Origin: Pseudobacillus lumedeiriae
GTDB lineage: Bacteria > Bacillota > Bacilli > Bacillales > Domibacillaceae
Reading direction: 5' to 3'
NCBI RefSeq assembly: GCF_044891285.1
Contig: NZ_JAUIYO010000001.1
Span: 124,001 to 188,000, forward strand
DNA: 64,000 bases
Shown: in pieces, positions 8,724 through 18,289 of the stretch
Position numbering within the stretch: the stretch's first letter is position 1
Layout of the letters: each line of letters opens with the position of its first letter
Program-made: the position numbers and the translations under genes
Notes under the pieces: generated by a model
The model's database searches: none
Told to the model about the DNA's origin: nothing
What the model saw: only the letters and a program-made list of their open reading frames with translations

Positions 8724-9830
8724 CTACTGTCTGATCGAGTTTTCTGCTAAGAAGCTCTTCATCGCTCGAATGGCTCCTTCATTTTGTTCTTGCGAGCCAA
8801 TGGTCACTCGAACAGCGCCAGGACAGCCGAGAGCATTTCCTGAACGGACAATATAGCCTTTTCTCATTAAGTACTGAGCTACATCATCGCTGTCGCATTT
8901 GAAATTAATTAAAACAAAATTCCCTTCTGATGGATAGTAGTCTAAGTTTTCACTTTGACAAAATTGATAAAATTGCTCAAGCCCTTTTTTATTTTCTGTT
9001 CGGCACATTTCTACAAACTCCTGGTCAGAAAGAGCGGCTAAGGCAGCTCCTGCACCAAGCGTATTAACATTAAATGGCTCACGAATTGGTTCAAGGGCAC
9101 GGATCACATCTTCAGATCCGAAGCCATAGCCGACTCGGAAGCTGGCAAGGCCATAAATTTTCGAGAACGTTCTTAAAACGATCACATTCGGATATTGTTC
9201 AGCAATTTCAACAGCATTGTAATAGTCATCTGCTGTTACGTATTCATGATAAGCTTCATCTAGTACGACGAGTACATCTTGAGGAACTTTATTTAAAAAT
9301 TGGATCAGTTCATCATTTTTAATGTAAATACCTGTCGGATTGTTCGGGCTGCATAACCAGACAACCGCCGTCTGCTCGTCCACAGCTGCAAGCATCGCCT
9401 CTAAATCGTGCGCACCATTGACGAGCGGCACTTCACGAACCTCCGCTCCTTCAACTGCAGCATTATGCCGGTACTGAGGGAAAGTAAGATCCGCCATCAC
9501 CGTATTCTTTCCCGGTTCAAGCATCGCTCTGGAAATCATTAAAATAACTTCATCAGATCCATTGCCAAAAATCAGCTGTGTTTCTTTCACACCAAGAAAT
9601 TCACTAAGAGCCGAGCGCAGAACAGTCGCATAACCATCTGGATAAATAGCATATGAAGACGTGTAAGACTGTACCCATTCTTTTGCTCTATCAGATGAGC
9701 CGAAAGGATTTTCATTTGAAGCAAGCTTGATAATTTCTTCAAGGCCGTACTCTTTTTTCACACTTTCAATTGAACGTCCAGGCTGATAAGCTTTCAAATT
9801 CGCTATCTGCTTTTTCCACTTCATTTTCAT
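8724..9830 (-). CDS. hisC: Histidinol-phosphate / aromatic aminotransferase
   Basis: PLP-dependent class-I aminotransferase of 368 residues. The Lys forming the Schiff base lies in FSKIYGLAS near residue 222, and SPNNPTG and the C-terminal Arg region are conserved. In Bacillus this enzyme serves both histidine synthesis and the last step to tyrosine and phenylalanine, which explains its place beside tyrA. The frame opens with GTG-ATG; I start at the ATG, 6 bases after GGAAGG. Only 24 bases separate it from aroH, where B. subtilis carries the six trp genes. Confidence 0.95.
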   Translation of the reverse strand: MKMKWKKQIANLKAYQPGRSIESVKKEYGLEEIIKLASNENPFGSSDRAKEWVQSYTSSYAIYPDGYATVLRSALSEFLGVKETQLIFGNGSDEVILMISRAMLEPGKNTVMADLTFPQYRHNAAVEGAEVREVPLVNGAHDLEAMLAAVDEQTAVVWLCSPNNPTGIYIKNDELIQFLNKVPQDVLVVLDEAYHEYVTADDYYNAVEIAEQYPNVIVLRTFSKIYGLASFRVGYGFGSEDVIRALEPIREPFNVNTLGAGAALAALSDQEFVEMCRTENKKGLEQFYQFCQSENLDYYPSEGNFVLINFKCDSDDVAQYLMRKGYIVRSGNALGCPGAVRVTIGSQEQNEGAIRAMKSFLAENSIRQ

Positions 9831-9854
9831 CACGATCCTTCCATCTTTCTTCTC

Positions 9855-10235
9855 TTAGCTGATTGTTTTGCTTGGTTTTTGCAGGTCTGGCCGCAGCTTC
9901 ACAGCCTCCTCTAAATAAATATGCTGTACTTCCTGCTGTGCTGCTGTCGTATTCACATGCATCATGACCCTAATGCATTGAGCTAAGCTGCCTGGTACCG
10001 GGATTTCACTCATACACATAACAGGCACATACTCCCAGCCTGGGAGCTGTCTTAAAGCTCTTGCGGGAAAAGCAGCATCAATATCATTAGTAACTGAAAT
10101 AAAAACGGAACAAACATCTTCCGGCTGCAAATGATTTTGTTCAATCATTTCTTTTAATAATATTTCTGTACAATCGATCATTTCTTGTTCGTTATTTTCT
10201 TTTACCGTCGTTGCTCCCCTTATACCTCTCATCAT
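9855..10235 (-). CDS. aroH: Chorismate mutase, AroH class
   Basis: Monofunctional chorismate mutase of the trimeric alpha/beta-barrel AroH type (126 residues), making prephenate from chorismate. It has the family pattern MRGIRGATTV at the start, then ISVTNDIDAAFPARALR and CIRVMMHVNT. Two consecutive ATGs open the frame; the first overlaps the aroB stop (ATGA), and GGAGG is 7 bases before it, so translation is probably coupled to aroB. Cytoplasmic. Confidence 0.97.
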   Translation of the reverse strand: MMRGIRGATTVKENNEQEMIDCTEILLKEMIEQNHLQPEDVCSVFISVTNDIDAAFPARALRQLPGWEYVPVMCMSEIPVPGSLAQCIRVMMHVNTTAAQQEVQHIYLEEAVKLRPDLQKPSKTIS

Positions 10236-11323
10236 ACGGCAGCCTCCTCTCTCATAAATTGATCAGCTTCTTCTAGTTCCGGCCGGCTTATTTCTTTGAT
10301 CACTGGGCGACCCACTTCTTGCAATAAAACAAAACGAATACTTTCACCGACCGTTTTTTTGTCTCTTGCCATTAATGTGTATAGTTCGTCAAATGAAAGC
10401 CCCATATTCAAGTCCAGCGGATATCCAAGCTCTTTAAGCCATCCGATAAATCTCTTTAAATCGAATAGGAGACCTTCTTTCCTTTCACTGGCATGAAGAG
10501 CAAAAACCATACCGGCTGCGATCGCTTCTCCGTGTGTGACCCGGCCGTACCCAAGCTTGGCCTCAAGAGCATGACCATATGTATGCCCAAAGTTCAAATA
10601 GGCCCGAATTCCGTGCTCTTTGACATCCTCTTTAACGATTTCCCCTTTAATTTGAATACCTTTTTCAAGACAATAAGCAAGGTAATCCGCAGATAAGTCT
10701 TGAAAACTCTTTACATTTGCCATCAGTTCTTGTAAAAAGTCAGGGTCTGCAATTAAGGCATGTTTAATAATTTCGGCAAAGCCAGAACGAACCTGCTGCT
10801 CAGGCAGTGTATGGAGAAAGCGTGTATCAAAAACAACAGCCGCCGGCTGGTGAAAGTGGCCGATCATATTCTTACCGAGCGGATGATTGATAGCCACTTT
10901 CCCTCCTACCGCGCTGTCATGCGCCAAAATCGTTGTCGGAATTTGAATAAATGAAATTCCCCGCATATAGCTCGCTGCCACATATCCAGCCAAATCACCA
11001 GCTGCACCGCCCCCAAAGGCCAAGATGCATGACTTGCGGTCAAGTCCTTTTTCAAGAGCAAAGGTTAAGCACTTCTCAAAGGTTGCAAAGCTTTTTGCCG
11101 CTTCTCCCTTTGGAATCGTCAGCCACTCATACGACAGCTGAGACGGAAGAGATTCTTTCAACGTTTCTCCATGCAAAGATGACACATGCTCATCAGCAAT
11201 AACAAGCAGCTTCGTTGTGCTCTTTAAAGGACCGCCAAATAATTCTTTAAGCTTCTGCAAGGAGTTTTCCCCTACATATACAGGATAAGATTGATCTGGT
11301 GTTTCGATCATCAATTCCCTCAT
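10232..11323 (-). CDS. aroB: 3-dehydroquinate synthase
   Basis: Second step of the shikimate pathway: NAD- and metal-dependent cyclisation of DAHP to 3-dehydroquinate. 363 residues, normal size. Conserved segments include FGGGAAGDLAGYVAA, the IPTTILAHDSAVGGK strand and the metal-binding region NFGHTYGHALE. It starts 2 bases after aroC and overlaps aroH by 4 bases, so all three are one operon. Cytoplasmic. Confidence 0.98.
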   Translation of the reverse strand: MRELMIETPDQSYPVYVGENSLQKLKELFGGPLKSTTKLLVIADEHVSSLHGETLKESLPSQLSYEWLTIPKGEAAKSFATFEKCLTFALEKGLDRKSCILAFGGGAAGDLAGYVAASYMRGISFIQIPTTILAHDSAVGGKVAINHPLGKNMIGHFHQPAAVVFDTRFLHTLPEQQVRSGFAEIIKHALIADPDFLQELMANVKSFQDLSADYLAYCLEKGIQIKGEIVKEDVKEHGIRAYLNFGHTYGHALEAKLGYGRVTHGEAIAAGMVFALHASERKEGLLFDLKRFIGWLKELGYPLDLNMGLSFDELYTLMARDKKTVGESIRFVLLQEVGRPVIKEISRPELEEADQFMREEAAV

Positions 11324-11325
11324 GC

Positions 11326-12498
11326 TTAAAACTCCTTCGTATAGCGTCGGAATTCCTCTAGTGTTGCAGATAGAGCATCCATCCGGTCACTATAAAATTG
11401 ATCTACGATAGCAGAAGCAAGTTCCCAAGCGACAACTGCTTCAGCGACAACCGCTGCTGCTGGCACAGCACAACTGTCAGAACGTTCAATGCTTGCTGTA
11501 AATGGTTCTTTCGTATCAATATCTACGCTCTCAAGCGGTTTATAAAGTGTAGGAATCGGCTTCATGACTCCACGAACAATAATTGGCATGCCCGTCGTCA
11601 TCCCGCCTTCAAAACCGCCTAGACGATTTGTTTTCCGGTAGTATCCTTTTGATTCTTCCCAGGCAATTTCATCGTGTACCTCGCTTCCGAATCTTTCAGC
11701 TGCTTCAAAGCCAATGCCAATTTCTACTCCTTTAAAAGCATTGATACTCATAATAGCTGCTGCCACCTTTGCATCTAGCTTTTTATCCCAATGAACATAG
11801 CTTCCTACTCCAGCCGGCATTCCTTCAGCAATCACTTCAACAACCCCGCCGATTGAATCGCCGTTTGCTTTTGCATCATCAATCGCTTGCATCATCTTTT
11901 TCTCCGCTTCCGGATCTAGGCATCGTACAGGTGAGTTTTCACTTAATTCCTGCAGCTGTTCCAAGCTTTCAAAGTCTGCTTGTTCGGCTTTAATTCCGCC
12001 AATTTCAATAACATGAGAAGCAATCTCAATACCCAAAAGCTTTAATAGCTGTTTAGCGACGGCTCCCGCTGCCACACGTACAGTTGTTTCACGGGCGGAA
12101 GATCGCTCAAGTACGTTTCTCATGTCTCGATGGCCATATTTTATCCCGCCATTTAAATCTGCATGTCCCGGCCGCGGACGGGTAATTTGTCGTTTTACCT
12201 CTTCTTCTTCTAATTCATTGAATGGTTCACTGCCCATTATTTTTGTCCAGTGCTTCCAATCATCATTCTCAACGACGAGAGTGACAGGTGAGCCAAGCGT
12301 ATAGCCGTGTCGAACACCGCTCTTAATTTGCGCTTGATCTTTCTCAATTTGCATTCTGCGGCCTCGGCCGTGTCCTTTTTGTCTGCGGCCAAGCTCTTTA
12401 TTTACCTCTTCAGCCGTAAGCGGCATACCCGCAGGCAGCCCTTCAATAATTGTTGTTAATTGTGGTCCATGTGATTCCCCTGCTGTTAAATATCTCAT
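11326..12498 (-). CDS. aroC: Chorismate synthase
   Basis: Last common step of aromatic synthesis: FMN-dependent conversion of EPSP to chorismate. 390 residues from the ATG after AAGGGAGAA; a longer frame adding six residues has a poorer context. GESHGP is at residues 7-12, and [15 protein letters not shown] and the second signature ERSSARETT are present. B. subtilis calls it aroF. It is the first gene of the block, downstream of cheR and ndk as in B. subtilis. Confidence 0.98.
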   Translation of the reverse strand: MRYLTAGESHGPQLTTIIEGLPAGMPLTAEEVNKELGRRQKGHGRGRRMQIEKDQAQIKSGVRHGYTLGSPVTLVVENDDWKHWTKIMGSEPFNELEEEEVKRQITRPRPGHADLNGGIKYGHRDMRNVLERSSARETTVRVAAGAVAKQLLKLLGIEIASHVIEIGGIKAEQADFESLEQLQELSENSPVRCLDPEAEKKMMQAIDDAKANGDSIGGVVEVIAEGMPAGVGSYVHWDKKLDAKVAAAIMSINAFKGVEIGIGFEAAERFGSEVHDEIAWEESKGYYRKTNRLGGFEGGMTTGMPIIVRGVMKPIPTLYKPLESVDIDTKEPFTASIERSDSCAVPAAAVVAEAVVAWELASAIVDQFYSDRMDALSATLEEFRRYTKEF

Positions 12499-12538
12499 TA
12501 TACTTTCTCCCTTCAACTCGTTAAAGCGGTTATGTACT

Positions 12539-12547
12539 ACTATAACA
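12539..12547 (-). promoter_or_regulatory. Candidate extended -10 promoter of aroC
   Basis: TG-T-TATAGT about 40 bases before the aroC start. No convincing -35 is placed correctly, so this is a weak call. Confidence 0.3.
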
Positions 12548-12656
12548 TATCTTTATTGAATATGATAAACTTATGTGTGTTTTCGAGAATTTTACCACAA
12601 TTACCGCCATATTTGTCATAATTCTTTGACATTTTTCTAAATATTATTTTCCATCA

Positions 12657-12684
12657 AGAAAAAGGCCTTTTCATGAAAAGCCTT
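12657..12684 (-). terminator. Intrinsic terminator of cheR
   Basis: AAGGCTTTTC / GAAAAGGCCTT stem with one bulged G, followed by a U-rich run on the minus strand, 10 bases after the cheR stop. Confidence 0.8.
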
Positions 12685-12693
12685 ACATGCATC

Positions 12694-13488
<795 letters not shown>

Positions 13489-13583
13489 TTAACCATTTAT
13501 ATGATTAGGTATTTCTCTATCGTTCTATAGTCCTATTATAACGAAGAAAAAGGAAAAGAGGACAATTTTTTCAAAAAAATAGA

Positions 13584-13615
13584 AAACAAAAGCCGCTGTA
13601 TAGTAACAGCAGCTT
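13584..13615 (-). terminator. Intrinsic terminator of ndk
   Basis: AAGCTGCTGT / ACAGCGGCTT stem with one wobble pair, then TTTTGTTTT on the minus strand, 8 bases after the stop. Confidence 0.8.
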
Positions 13616-13622
13616 AAGCTTT

Positions 13623-14069
13623 TTAGTAAATCCACTCATTCACTTGTTTGTTGTAAGTTGTCAATTCTTCTTCTTTAAAGAAAATCGCAATTTCTCTTTC
13701 TGCGCTTTCTGGAGAATCTGATCCGTGAATAATGTTTTTGCCGACAGTCACACCGAAATCACCGCGAATCGTTCCAGGAGCCGCATCTTTAGGGTTTGTA
13801 GCACCCATCATTTGGCGAGCAGTCGCAATTACGTTTTCACCTTCCCAAACCATCGCAAACACAGGGCTTGAAGTAATGAAGTCTACTAATTCACCGAAGA
13901 AAGGACGCTCTTTATGTTCTGCGTAATGTTGTTCAGCTGTTTCTTGAGACACGCTCATAAGTTTTGCGCCGACTAATTGAAAACCTTTCTTTTCAAAACG
14001 TGCAACGATTTCACCGATTAGACCTCTTTGTACACCATCAGGCTTGACCATTAAATATGTTTTTTCCAT
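13623..14069 (-). CDS. ndk: Nucleoside diphosphate kinase
   Basis: Balances nucleoside triphosphate pools by phosphate transfer through a phosphohistidine. The catalytic His115 sits in NIIHGSDS, the family signature; the [15 protein letters not shown] segment is also typical. 148 residues from the ATG preceded by AGGAGTG. The frame stays open for 56 further codons upstream without a ribosome site, so that extension is rejected. Cytoplasmic hexamer or tetramer. Confidence 0.98.
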   Translation of the reverse strand: MEKTYLMVKPDGVQRGLIGEIVARFEKKGFQLVGAKLMSVSQETAEQHYAEHKERPFFGELVDFITSSPVFAMVWEGENVIATARQMMGATNPKDAAPGTIRGDFGVTVGKNIIHGSDSPESAEREIAIFFKEEELTTYNKQVNEWIY

Positions 14070-14163
14070 CGTATTCACTCCTATATTATGTATCATTTTT
14101 AATAACAATCCTTCAAAATAGTACCACTGATTGAATGCATTGACAACTTGTTCATTAAAAAAA

Positions 14164-15126
14164 TTAATATTTTCGCTTGCCAATGAACTTAGCGATATCC
14201 CGAAGCGTCTTTTTTGTTCGATTAGATGGCAATTCATCTACGATACTTAATGCGCGGCTTAGGTAGCGCTGACTTAATGCATGTGAACGTTCAATGACAT
14301 CGCTTCGTTTCATATGAGCGATGATTTCATCTATCTCCGATTTCGTTGTGTGTGCATTTACTCCGATGATTTTCTCCCGCATCTTCTCATCTTCAAGAGC
14401 ATACAGGGCAGGCAAGGTTACATTCCCCTGCCAGAGATCACTTCCAGCCGGCTTGCCAAGCTCAGCTTCCGTCGCTGTGAAGTCAAGAATATCATCCGTA
14501 ATTTGAAAAGCCATTCCCACATTATAGCCGAACTGGAATAACTGTTCACTTACGCATTTTGGAACGTTGGCAGAAATCGCGCCAATTTGACAGCTTGCTG
14601 CGATTAGGATCGCTGTTTTCCTTTTAATTCTTCGCAAATAATCCCGCAAACTTTGATCAAAGCGGTATTTATCCTTAATTTGATTGATTTCCCCTACACA
14701 CAGTTCTACCATGGTATTAGATAAAACTTGATGTGCTTCAATACTTTCAATATCAGCCATATACTCAAGGGCTCTCGCAAAAATATAGTCACCTGTATAC
14801 ATGGCTACCCGATTATCCCATTCAGCCTTTACCGTTGGTTTGCCGCGCCGAAGTTCCGCATTATCAATGACATCGTCATGAACAAGTGAAGCCATATGAA
14901 TTAATTCTAGAGCAACTGCTACGTTTTTTACCCGCTCTATATTATATTCGCCAAATTTAGCCGCAAGTAAAACAAAAATCGGCCGAATTCTCTTTCCGCC
15001 TGCTTGCAGCAAATGAAGCGATGCATCTCGTAATGAAGGAGAGGTGGAGGAAATCGCCCGTTCTAATTCTTTTTCTATTAAATCAATATCTGATTTTAAA
15101 AACGAATACAGCATAGTTAACTTCAT
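14164..15126 (-). CDS. hepT: Heptaprenyl diphosphate synthase component II
   Basis: Catalytic subunit of the two-component enzyme that makes the C35 side chain of menaquinone-7. The two aspartate-rich motifs are DDVID (84-88) and DDILD (211-215), with GGKRIRP at 43-49. 320 residues, as in B. subtilis, from the ATG; an in-frame GTG nine bases earlier is less well placed relative to GGGTGG. It partners with HepS two genes upstream, with menG between. Product feeds MenG and thus the qcr complex in this same window. Confidence 0.97.
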   Translation of the reverse strand: MKLTMLYSFLKSDIDLIEKELERAISSTSPSLRDASLHLLQAGGKRIRPIFVLLAAKFGEYNIERVKNVAVALELIHMASLVHDDVIDNAELRRGKPTVKAEWDNRVAMYTGDYIFARALEYMADIESIEAHQVLSNTMVELCVGEINQIKDKYRFDQSLRDYLRRIKRKTAILIAASCQIGAISANVPKCVSEQLFQFGYNVGMAFQITDDILDFTATEAELGKPAGSDLWQGNVTLPALYALEDEKMREKIIGVNAHTTKSEIDEIIAHMKRSDVIERSHALSQRYLSRALSIVDELPSNRTKKTLRDIAKFIGKRKY

Positions 15127-15144
15127 GTTTTCCACCCAGCTTAT

Positions 15145-15852
15145 TTACTTTTGTTTAAAACCAATATGGGTTGCCGCCACACCGCCTGTGTGAGGCATGT
15201 AACTGACATTCGTAAATCCTGCTCGTTCAAACATCTGCTTCAGTTCTTTCATCCCAGGAAAATCACGGGCAGATTCCTGCAGCCATGAATATTCCTTATA
15301 GCTTTTAGCAAATAACTTTCCGAACAACGGCATGATAAAACGAAAGTAAAAGAAGTACAACTGCCGAAAACCGATCATAGCCGGCTGAGAAGTTTCCAGA
15401 CAAACAGCCATACCGCCAGGCTTCAGAACACGGTTCATTTCCTTTAGAACTTGCATATAATCCGGAACATTGCGAAGTCCAAAACCGATGGTCACATAAT
15501 CAAATGTATTGTCCTCAAATGGCAGCTCCATGGCATTCCCTTGAATCATTTCTACTTGCTTCAATTCCGCTTCTTCTACTTTCCTTTTCCCGACGTTTAA
15601 CATATTTTGACTGAAATCAAGACCGACTACACGCCCTTGTGATCCGACCGCTTCCGCAAGGGCGATTGTCCAGTCTCCTGTTCCGCAGCACACATCAAGA
15701 GCAGCCGCATTTTGTTCCACAGCCATCTTCTTCATCGTTTCGTTTCTCCATCGCTTGTGCTGCTGAAAACTAATAACAGAATTCATTTGATCATAATTAG
15801 AGGAAATCTTCTCAAATACATGATGGACTTTTTCTTCTTTTGATTGTTGCAT
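15145..15852 (-). CDS. menG: Demethylmenaquinone methyltransferase
   Basis: UbiE/MenG family: methylates demethylmenaquinone in the last step of menaquinone synthesis. SAM-binding motif LDVCCGTGD at 52-60; the downstream [12 protein letters not shown] and VLKPGG motifs are present. 235 residues, normal. It starts 3 bases after hepS and has AAGGTTGAGG as ribosome site, so hepS-menG-hepT form one unit. Cytoplasmic, acting on membrane lipid. Confidence 0.97.
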   Translation of the reverse strand: MQQSKEEKVHHVFEKISSNYDQMNSVISFQQHKRWRNETMKKMAVEQNAAALDVCCGTGDWTIALAEAVGSQGRVVGLDFSQNMLNVGKRKVEEAELKQVEMIQGNAMELPFEDNTFDYVTIGFGLRNVPDYMQVLKEMNRVLKPGGMAVCLETSQPAMIGFRQLYFFYFRFIMPLFGKLFAKSYKEYSWLQESARDFPGMKELKQMFERAGFTNVSYMPHTGGVAATHIGFKQK

Positions 15853-15855
15853 TCC

Positions 15856-16650
15856 TCAACCTTCTTCCGCATATGTTTTGTTTCCAAAGACCACATTATA
15901 CAGTGCACGATACAGCTGCCAGGCAGAATGGGCGGGCGGCTCATGTTCTAAAGCTTTTTCCGCCTCGTTTCTAGCCTCTTCGATATAATATTCATAAATT
16001 TGAATGATTGAGTGCTCACCATCCAGCTGATTCTTCCGCTGTGAAAAGTCTAAGCTTTTTATCGCTTCCGTAATAGTAGACTTTTCTCCTGATAGAAAGT
16101 CCTGTTTTTCCTGTAGAAGCCGTTTCGCAAATAGCAGCCGGGAAACAGCCGGAACGAAGGATTGAAAGTGAAATACTGTGTAAAACTGTTCGACAATTTC
16201 TGTTTCAATCTTATATACACTTTCCATTAGAGATTCAATAGATACATGTTCCTTCTGATAAAGAATAATTTTATTCTCATTCATGCTTTTGACAGCAGCC
16301 GAGAGGGCACGGATCATTTGTATATCTTGTAATTCTGCAAGAATCTGATAATACAATCCGCTGAAATAATCTCCAGCCAGCACCGTCAGCTGTTGGTCTA
16401 TTGCGATATTTCTTGATGAAGCTACTACTTTTTCATGAGTATCAAGGGCGATTTGAATTAATGTGGCCGTTGTTATATATTTTTTCGTGTCGTCCGACGA
16501 CAATTGCTTCACCGTAAAAGGCATCATTAAAATAAGCAAGCGGGTGTCATCGATTGCTGGTTTATCAATATATTTTTTTAGATAAGGATAAGACAGCCTC
16601 CGCTGTACTTCTTTTTCAATGATCATTTTTCGTTTAAGCCATTCATTCAT
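15856..16650 (-). CDS. hepS: Heptaprenyl diphosphate synthase component I
   Basis: Non-catalytic partner of HepT that sets the chain length of the prenyl product. 264 residues, all-helical, without aspartate-rich motifs, as expected for HepS. Family assignment is supported by the contiguous mtrB-hepS-menG-hepT order and by HepS-like segments (RRLSYPYLKKYIDKP, LAGDYFSGLYYQILA). AAGGGG precedes the ATG. Sequence in this family diverges strongly, so context carries weight. Confidence 0.92.
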   Translation of the reverse strand: MNEWLKRKMIIEKEVQRRLSYPYLKKYIDKPAIDDTRLLILMMPFTVKQLSSDDTKKYITTATLIQIALDTHEKVVASSRNIAIDQQLTVLAGDYFSGLYYQILAELQDIQMIRALSAAVKSMNENKIILYQKEHVSIESLMESVYKIETEIVEQFYTVFHFQSFVPAVSRLLFAKRLLQEKQDFLSGEKSTITEAIKSLDFSQRKNQLDGEHSIIQIYEYYIEEARNEAEKALEHEPPAHSAWQLYRALYNVVFGNKTYAEEG

Positions 16651-16662
16651 CTTGTATACCCC

Positions 16663-16890
16663 TTATACTTCATTTCCACTTTCTACTTCACCGAAACTTG
16701 TCACAATCTTGGCACGGCCGCGAACTTTAATAGCGGAAGTATGCTCTGTAAATTGAGCGATCATGACTTCGCCTTTATCAAGCTTTTCCGAATGATGAAA
16801 GCGGGTATCCGATCCTCTTGTTAAACCAATGACATTCACTCCGTCTTCCATCGCCCGGATCATAATAAAGTCGGCTTGATTATTCTTCAT
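16663..16890 (-). CDS. mtrB: Tryptophan RNA-binding attenuation protein (TRAP)
   Basis: 75-residue subunit of the 11-mer ring that binds tryptophan and then GAG/UAG repeats in trp leader RNA. Nearly identical in its core to B. subtilis TRAP ([36 protein letters not shown]). The RNA-binding Lys36, Lys55 and Arg57 correspond to Lys37, Lys56 and Arg58 of B. subtilis. GGGGGG precedes the ATG. It follows folE by 23 bases. Its main known target, trpEDCFBA, is not at its usual place in this window. Confidence 0.98.
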   Translation of the reverse strand: MKNNQADFIMIRAMEDGVNVIGLTRGSDTRFHHSEKLDKGEVMIAQFTEHTSAIKVRGRAKIVTSFGEVESGNEV

Positions 16891-16913
16891 TTGACCCCCC
16901 TACCTCTCTTCTG

Positions 16914-17480
16914 TCAGCCTTTAATTAAGTTCAATAGCTCTGAGCGCGAGTGAACATCATTAGCGAACTTTCCGCGCGCTGCAGTTGTAACTGTTTTTGC
17001 CCCTGGCTTTTTCACCCCGCGCATAGCCATGCACATATGCTCCGCCTCTACCACTACCATCACACCGTGTGGATGAAGCTTTTCCATGATGGCGTCAGCC
17101 ACTTCAGCTGTAATTCGCTCTTGAAGCTGCGGGCGCCTTGCCACCGTTTCCACCGCTCTTGCCAGCTTGCTGAGACCAGTGACTTTTCCGTTTTTAGGAA
17201 GATACGCCACATGAGCATGTCCGAAAAACGGAACAAGATGATGCTCACACAGAGAATAGAAAGGAATATCCTTTACTAAAACGAGTTCTTCATAATCCTC
17301 TCCAAAAATTGTTTCGAAATATTCTTTTGGATCCTTATTTATACCTGAAAAAATTTCTTCATACATTTTAGCCACCCGTTTAGGTGTATCCAGCAGTCCT
17401 TCACGGTTCGGATCTTCTCCAACCGCTTCTAAAATCATTCGAACTGCCTCTTCAATTTGAGTACGATTCACTTCAGCCAT
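16914..17480 (-). CDS. folE: GTP cyclohydrolase I
   Basis: First step of folate synthesis: GTP to dihydroneopterin triphosphate. 188 residues from MAEVNRTQ, preceded by AGAGG; a 38-residue hydrophobic upstream extension lacks support. Zinc ligands are Cys78 and His81 (SLCEHH) and Cys150 (HMCMAMRG). B. subtilis names it mtrA; folE-mtrB is the classic operon. Upstream lies the R4 repeat, so the promoter must be within or near it. Cytoplasmic decamer. Confidence 0.97.
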   Translation of the reverse strand: MAEVNRTQIEEAVRMILEAVGEDPNREGLLDTPKRVAKMYEEIFSGINKDPKEYFETIFGEDYEELVLVKDIPFYSLCEHHLVPFFGHAHVAYLPKNGKVTGLSKLARAVETVARRPQLQERITAEVADAIMEKLHPHGVMVVVEAEHMCMAMRGVKKPGAKTVTTAARGKFANDVHSRSELLNLIKG

Positions 17481-17537
17481 ACCTACAATCCTCTCTATCA
17501 ATCGTAAAATTAAAACACTCACTAAATAGTAGCATAA

Positions 17538-17690
17538 GTACAAGAAAAGCGGAAGCGGCTGTTCTGTCCCGACAAGCAAATGTTCTTTCTTCAAAGAAGC
17601 CGCTCTTTGACTTCATTGAGGAAAGGTTATTTGACCTCAAGGGGCAAGGCGCTGCAGCTGGACAAGAAAAGGGAGAGCAGCTGTTCTTCC
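17538..17690. repeat. R4 intergenic repeat-like element
   Basis: About 150 bases with inner near-repeats (TACAAGAAAAGCGG near the left end, GGACAAGAAAAGGG near the right; AAGCGGCTGTTC and AGCAGCTGTTCTTCC) and no coding signal. It resembles intergenic repeats I have seen in Bacillus genomes, but only one copy is in the window, so the repeat status is inference. It fills most of the gap between hbs and folE. Confidence 0.45.
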
Positions 17691-17694
17691 ATAC

Positions 17695-17724
17695 AAAAAA
17701 GAGAGACCATAGAGGCCTCTCTTT
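17695..17724 (-). terminator. Intrinsic terminator of hbs
   Basis: GAGAGGCC / GGTCTCTC stem with a 5-base loop and a run of U on the minus strand, about 20 bases after the hbs stop. Confidence 0.85.
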
Positions 17725-17743
17725 TAGCCGTCAGGCTATGTAA

Positions 17744-18016
17744 TTATTTAACCGCATCTTTTAAAGCTTTTCCTGGTTTAAATGCAGGTACTTTGCTCGC
17801 TGCAATCTCGATCTCTGCTCCAGTTTGCGGGTTACGCCCTTTACGTGCAGAACGCTCGCGTACTTCAAAGTTTCCAAAACCAATCAATTGAACTTTGTCT
17901 CCGCTTGCTAGTGTGTTTTGGATGGCATCAAAGACGGCTTCAACCGCTTTAGTAGCATCTTTCTTAGATAATTCTGCTGTTTCTGCAACTTGATTAATTA
18001 AATCTGTTTTATTCAT
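17744..18016 (-). CDS. hbs: DNA-binding protein HU
   Basis: Histone-like nucleoid protein of 90 residues. The HU signature [18 protein letters not shown] is near residues 46-63, and the C-terminal [16 protein letters not shown] is typical. The ATG 8 bases after GGAGG is chosen over a GTG nine bases earlier. Monocistronic: a terminator follows and a leader of over 200 AT-rich bases lies between it and the spoIVA terminator (18017-18243), where B. subtilis has its promoters; I could not fix one with confidence. Confidence 0.97.
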   Translation of the reverse strand: MNKTDLINQVAETAELSKKDATKAVEAVFDAIQNTLASGDKVQLIGFGNFEVRERSARKGRNPQTGAEIEIAASKVPAFKPGKALKDAVK

Positions 18017-18243
18017 GCCATTCACCTCCTCCCAAAGGGGGTTTCAACGAAAATCTACATCTTATACTCTTACACTTTCATTCGTAAACCATTTTCCCAA
18101 TTTTTATACATACAAACGGAAAAAAGCTTATAAATCAATGCTTTCATACATTAATTCTGTTAAAAGATTATCACATAAGATTTGCCATATCAAGCAGAAT
18201 CCTTAAGAACTGTTATTCTTTCTAGCTTTCCGTCACAAAAGAA

Positions 18244-18277
18244 ACAAAAAAAAGACTCCCACTTGTTCAGAGAGTCT
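18244..18277 (-). terminator. Intrinsic terminator of spoIVA
   Basis: AGACTC / GAGTCT stem followed by eight U on the minus strand, 13 bases after the spoIVA stop. Confidence 0.85.
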
Positions 18278-18289
18278 GTATATATGTGT

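Noticed and set aside
13623..14237. Extended N-termini for ndk and, likewise, for folE, ypiA, ypbB, qcrA and dacF
   Set aside because: The upstream in-frame starts lack ribosome sites and go beyond family lengths, while internal starts have good sites and match known proteins.
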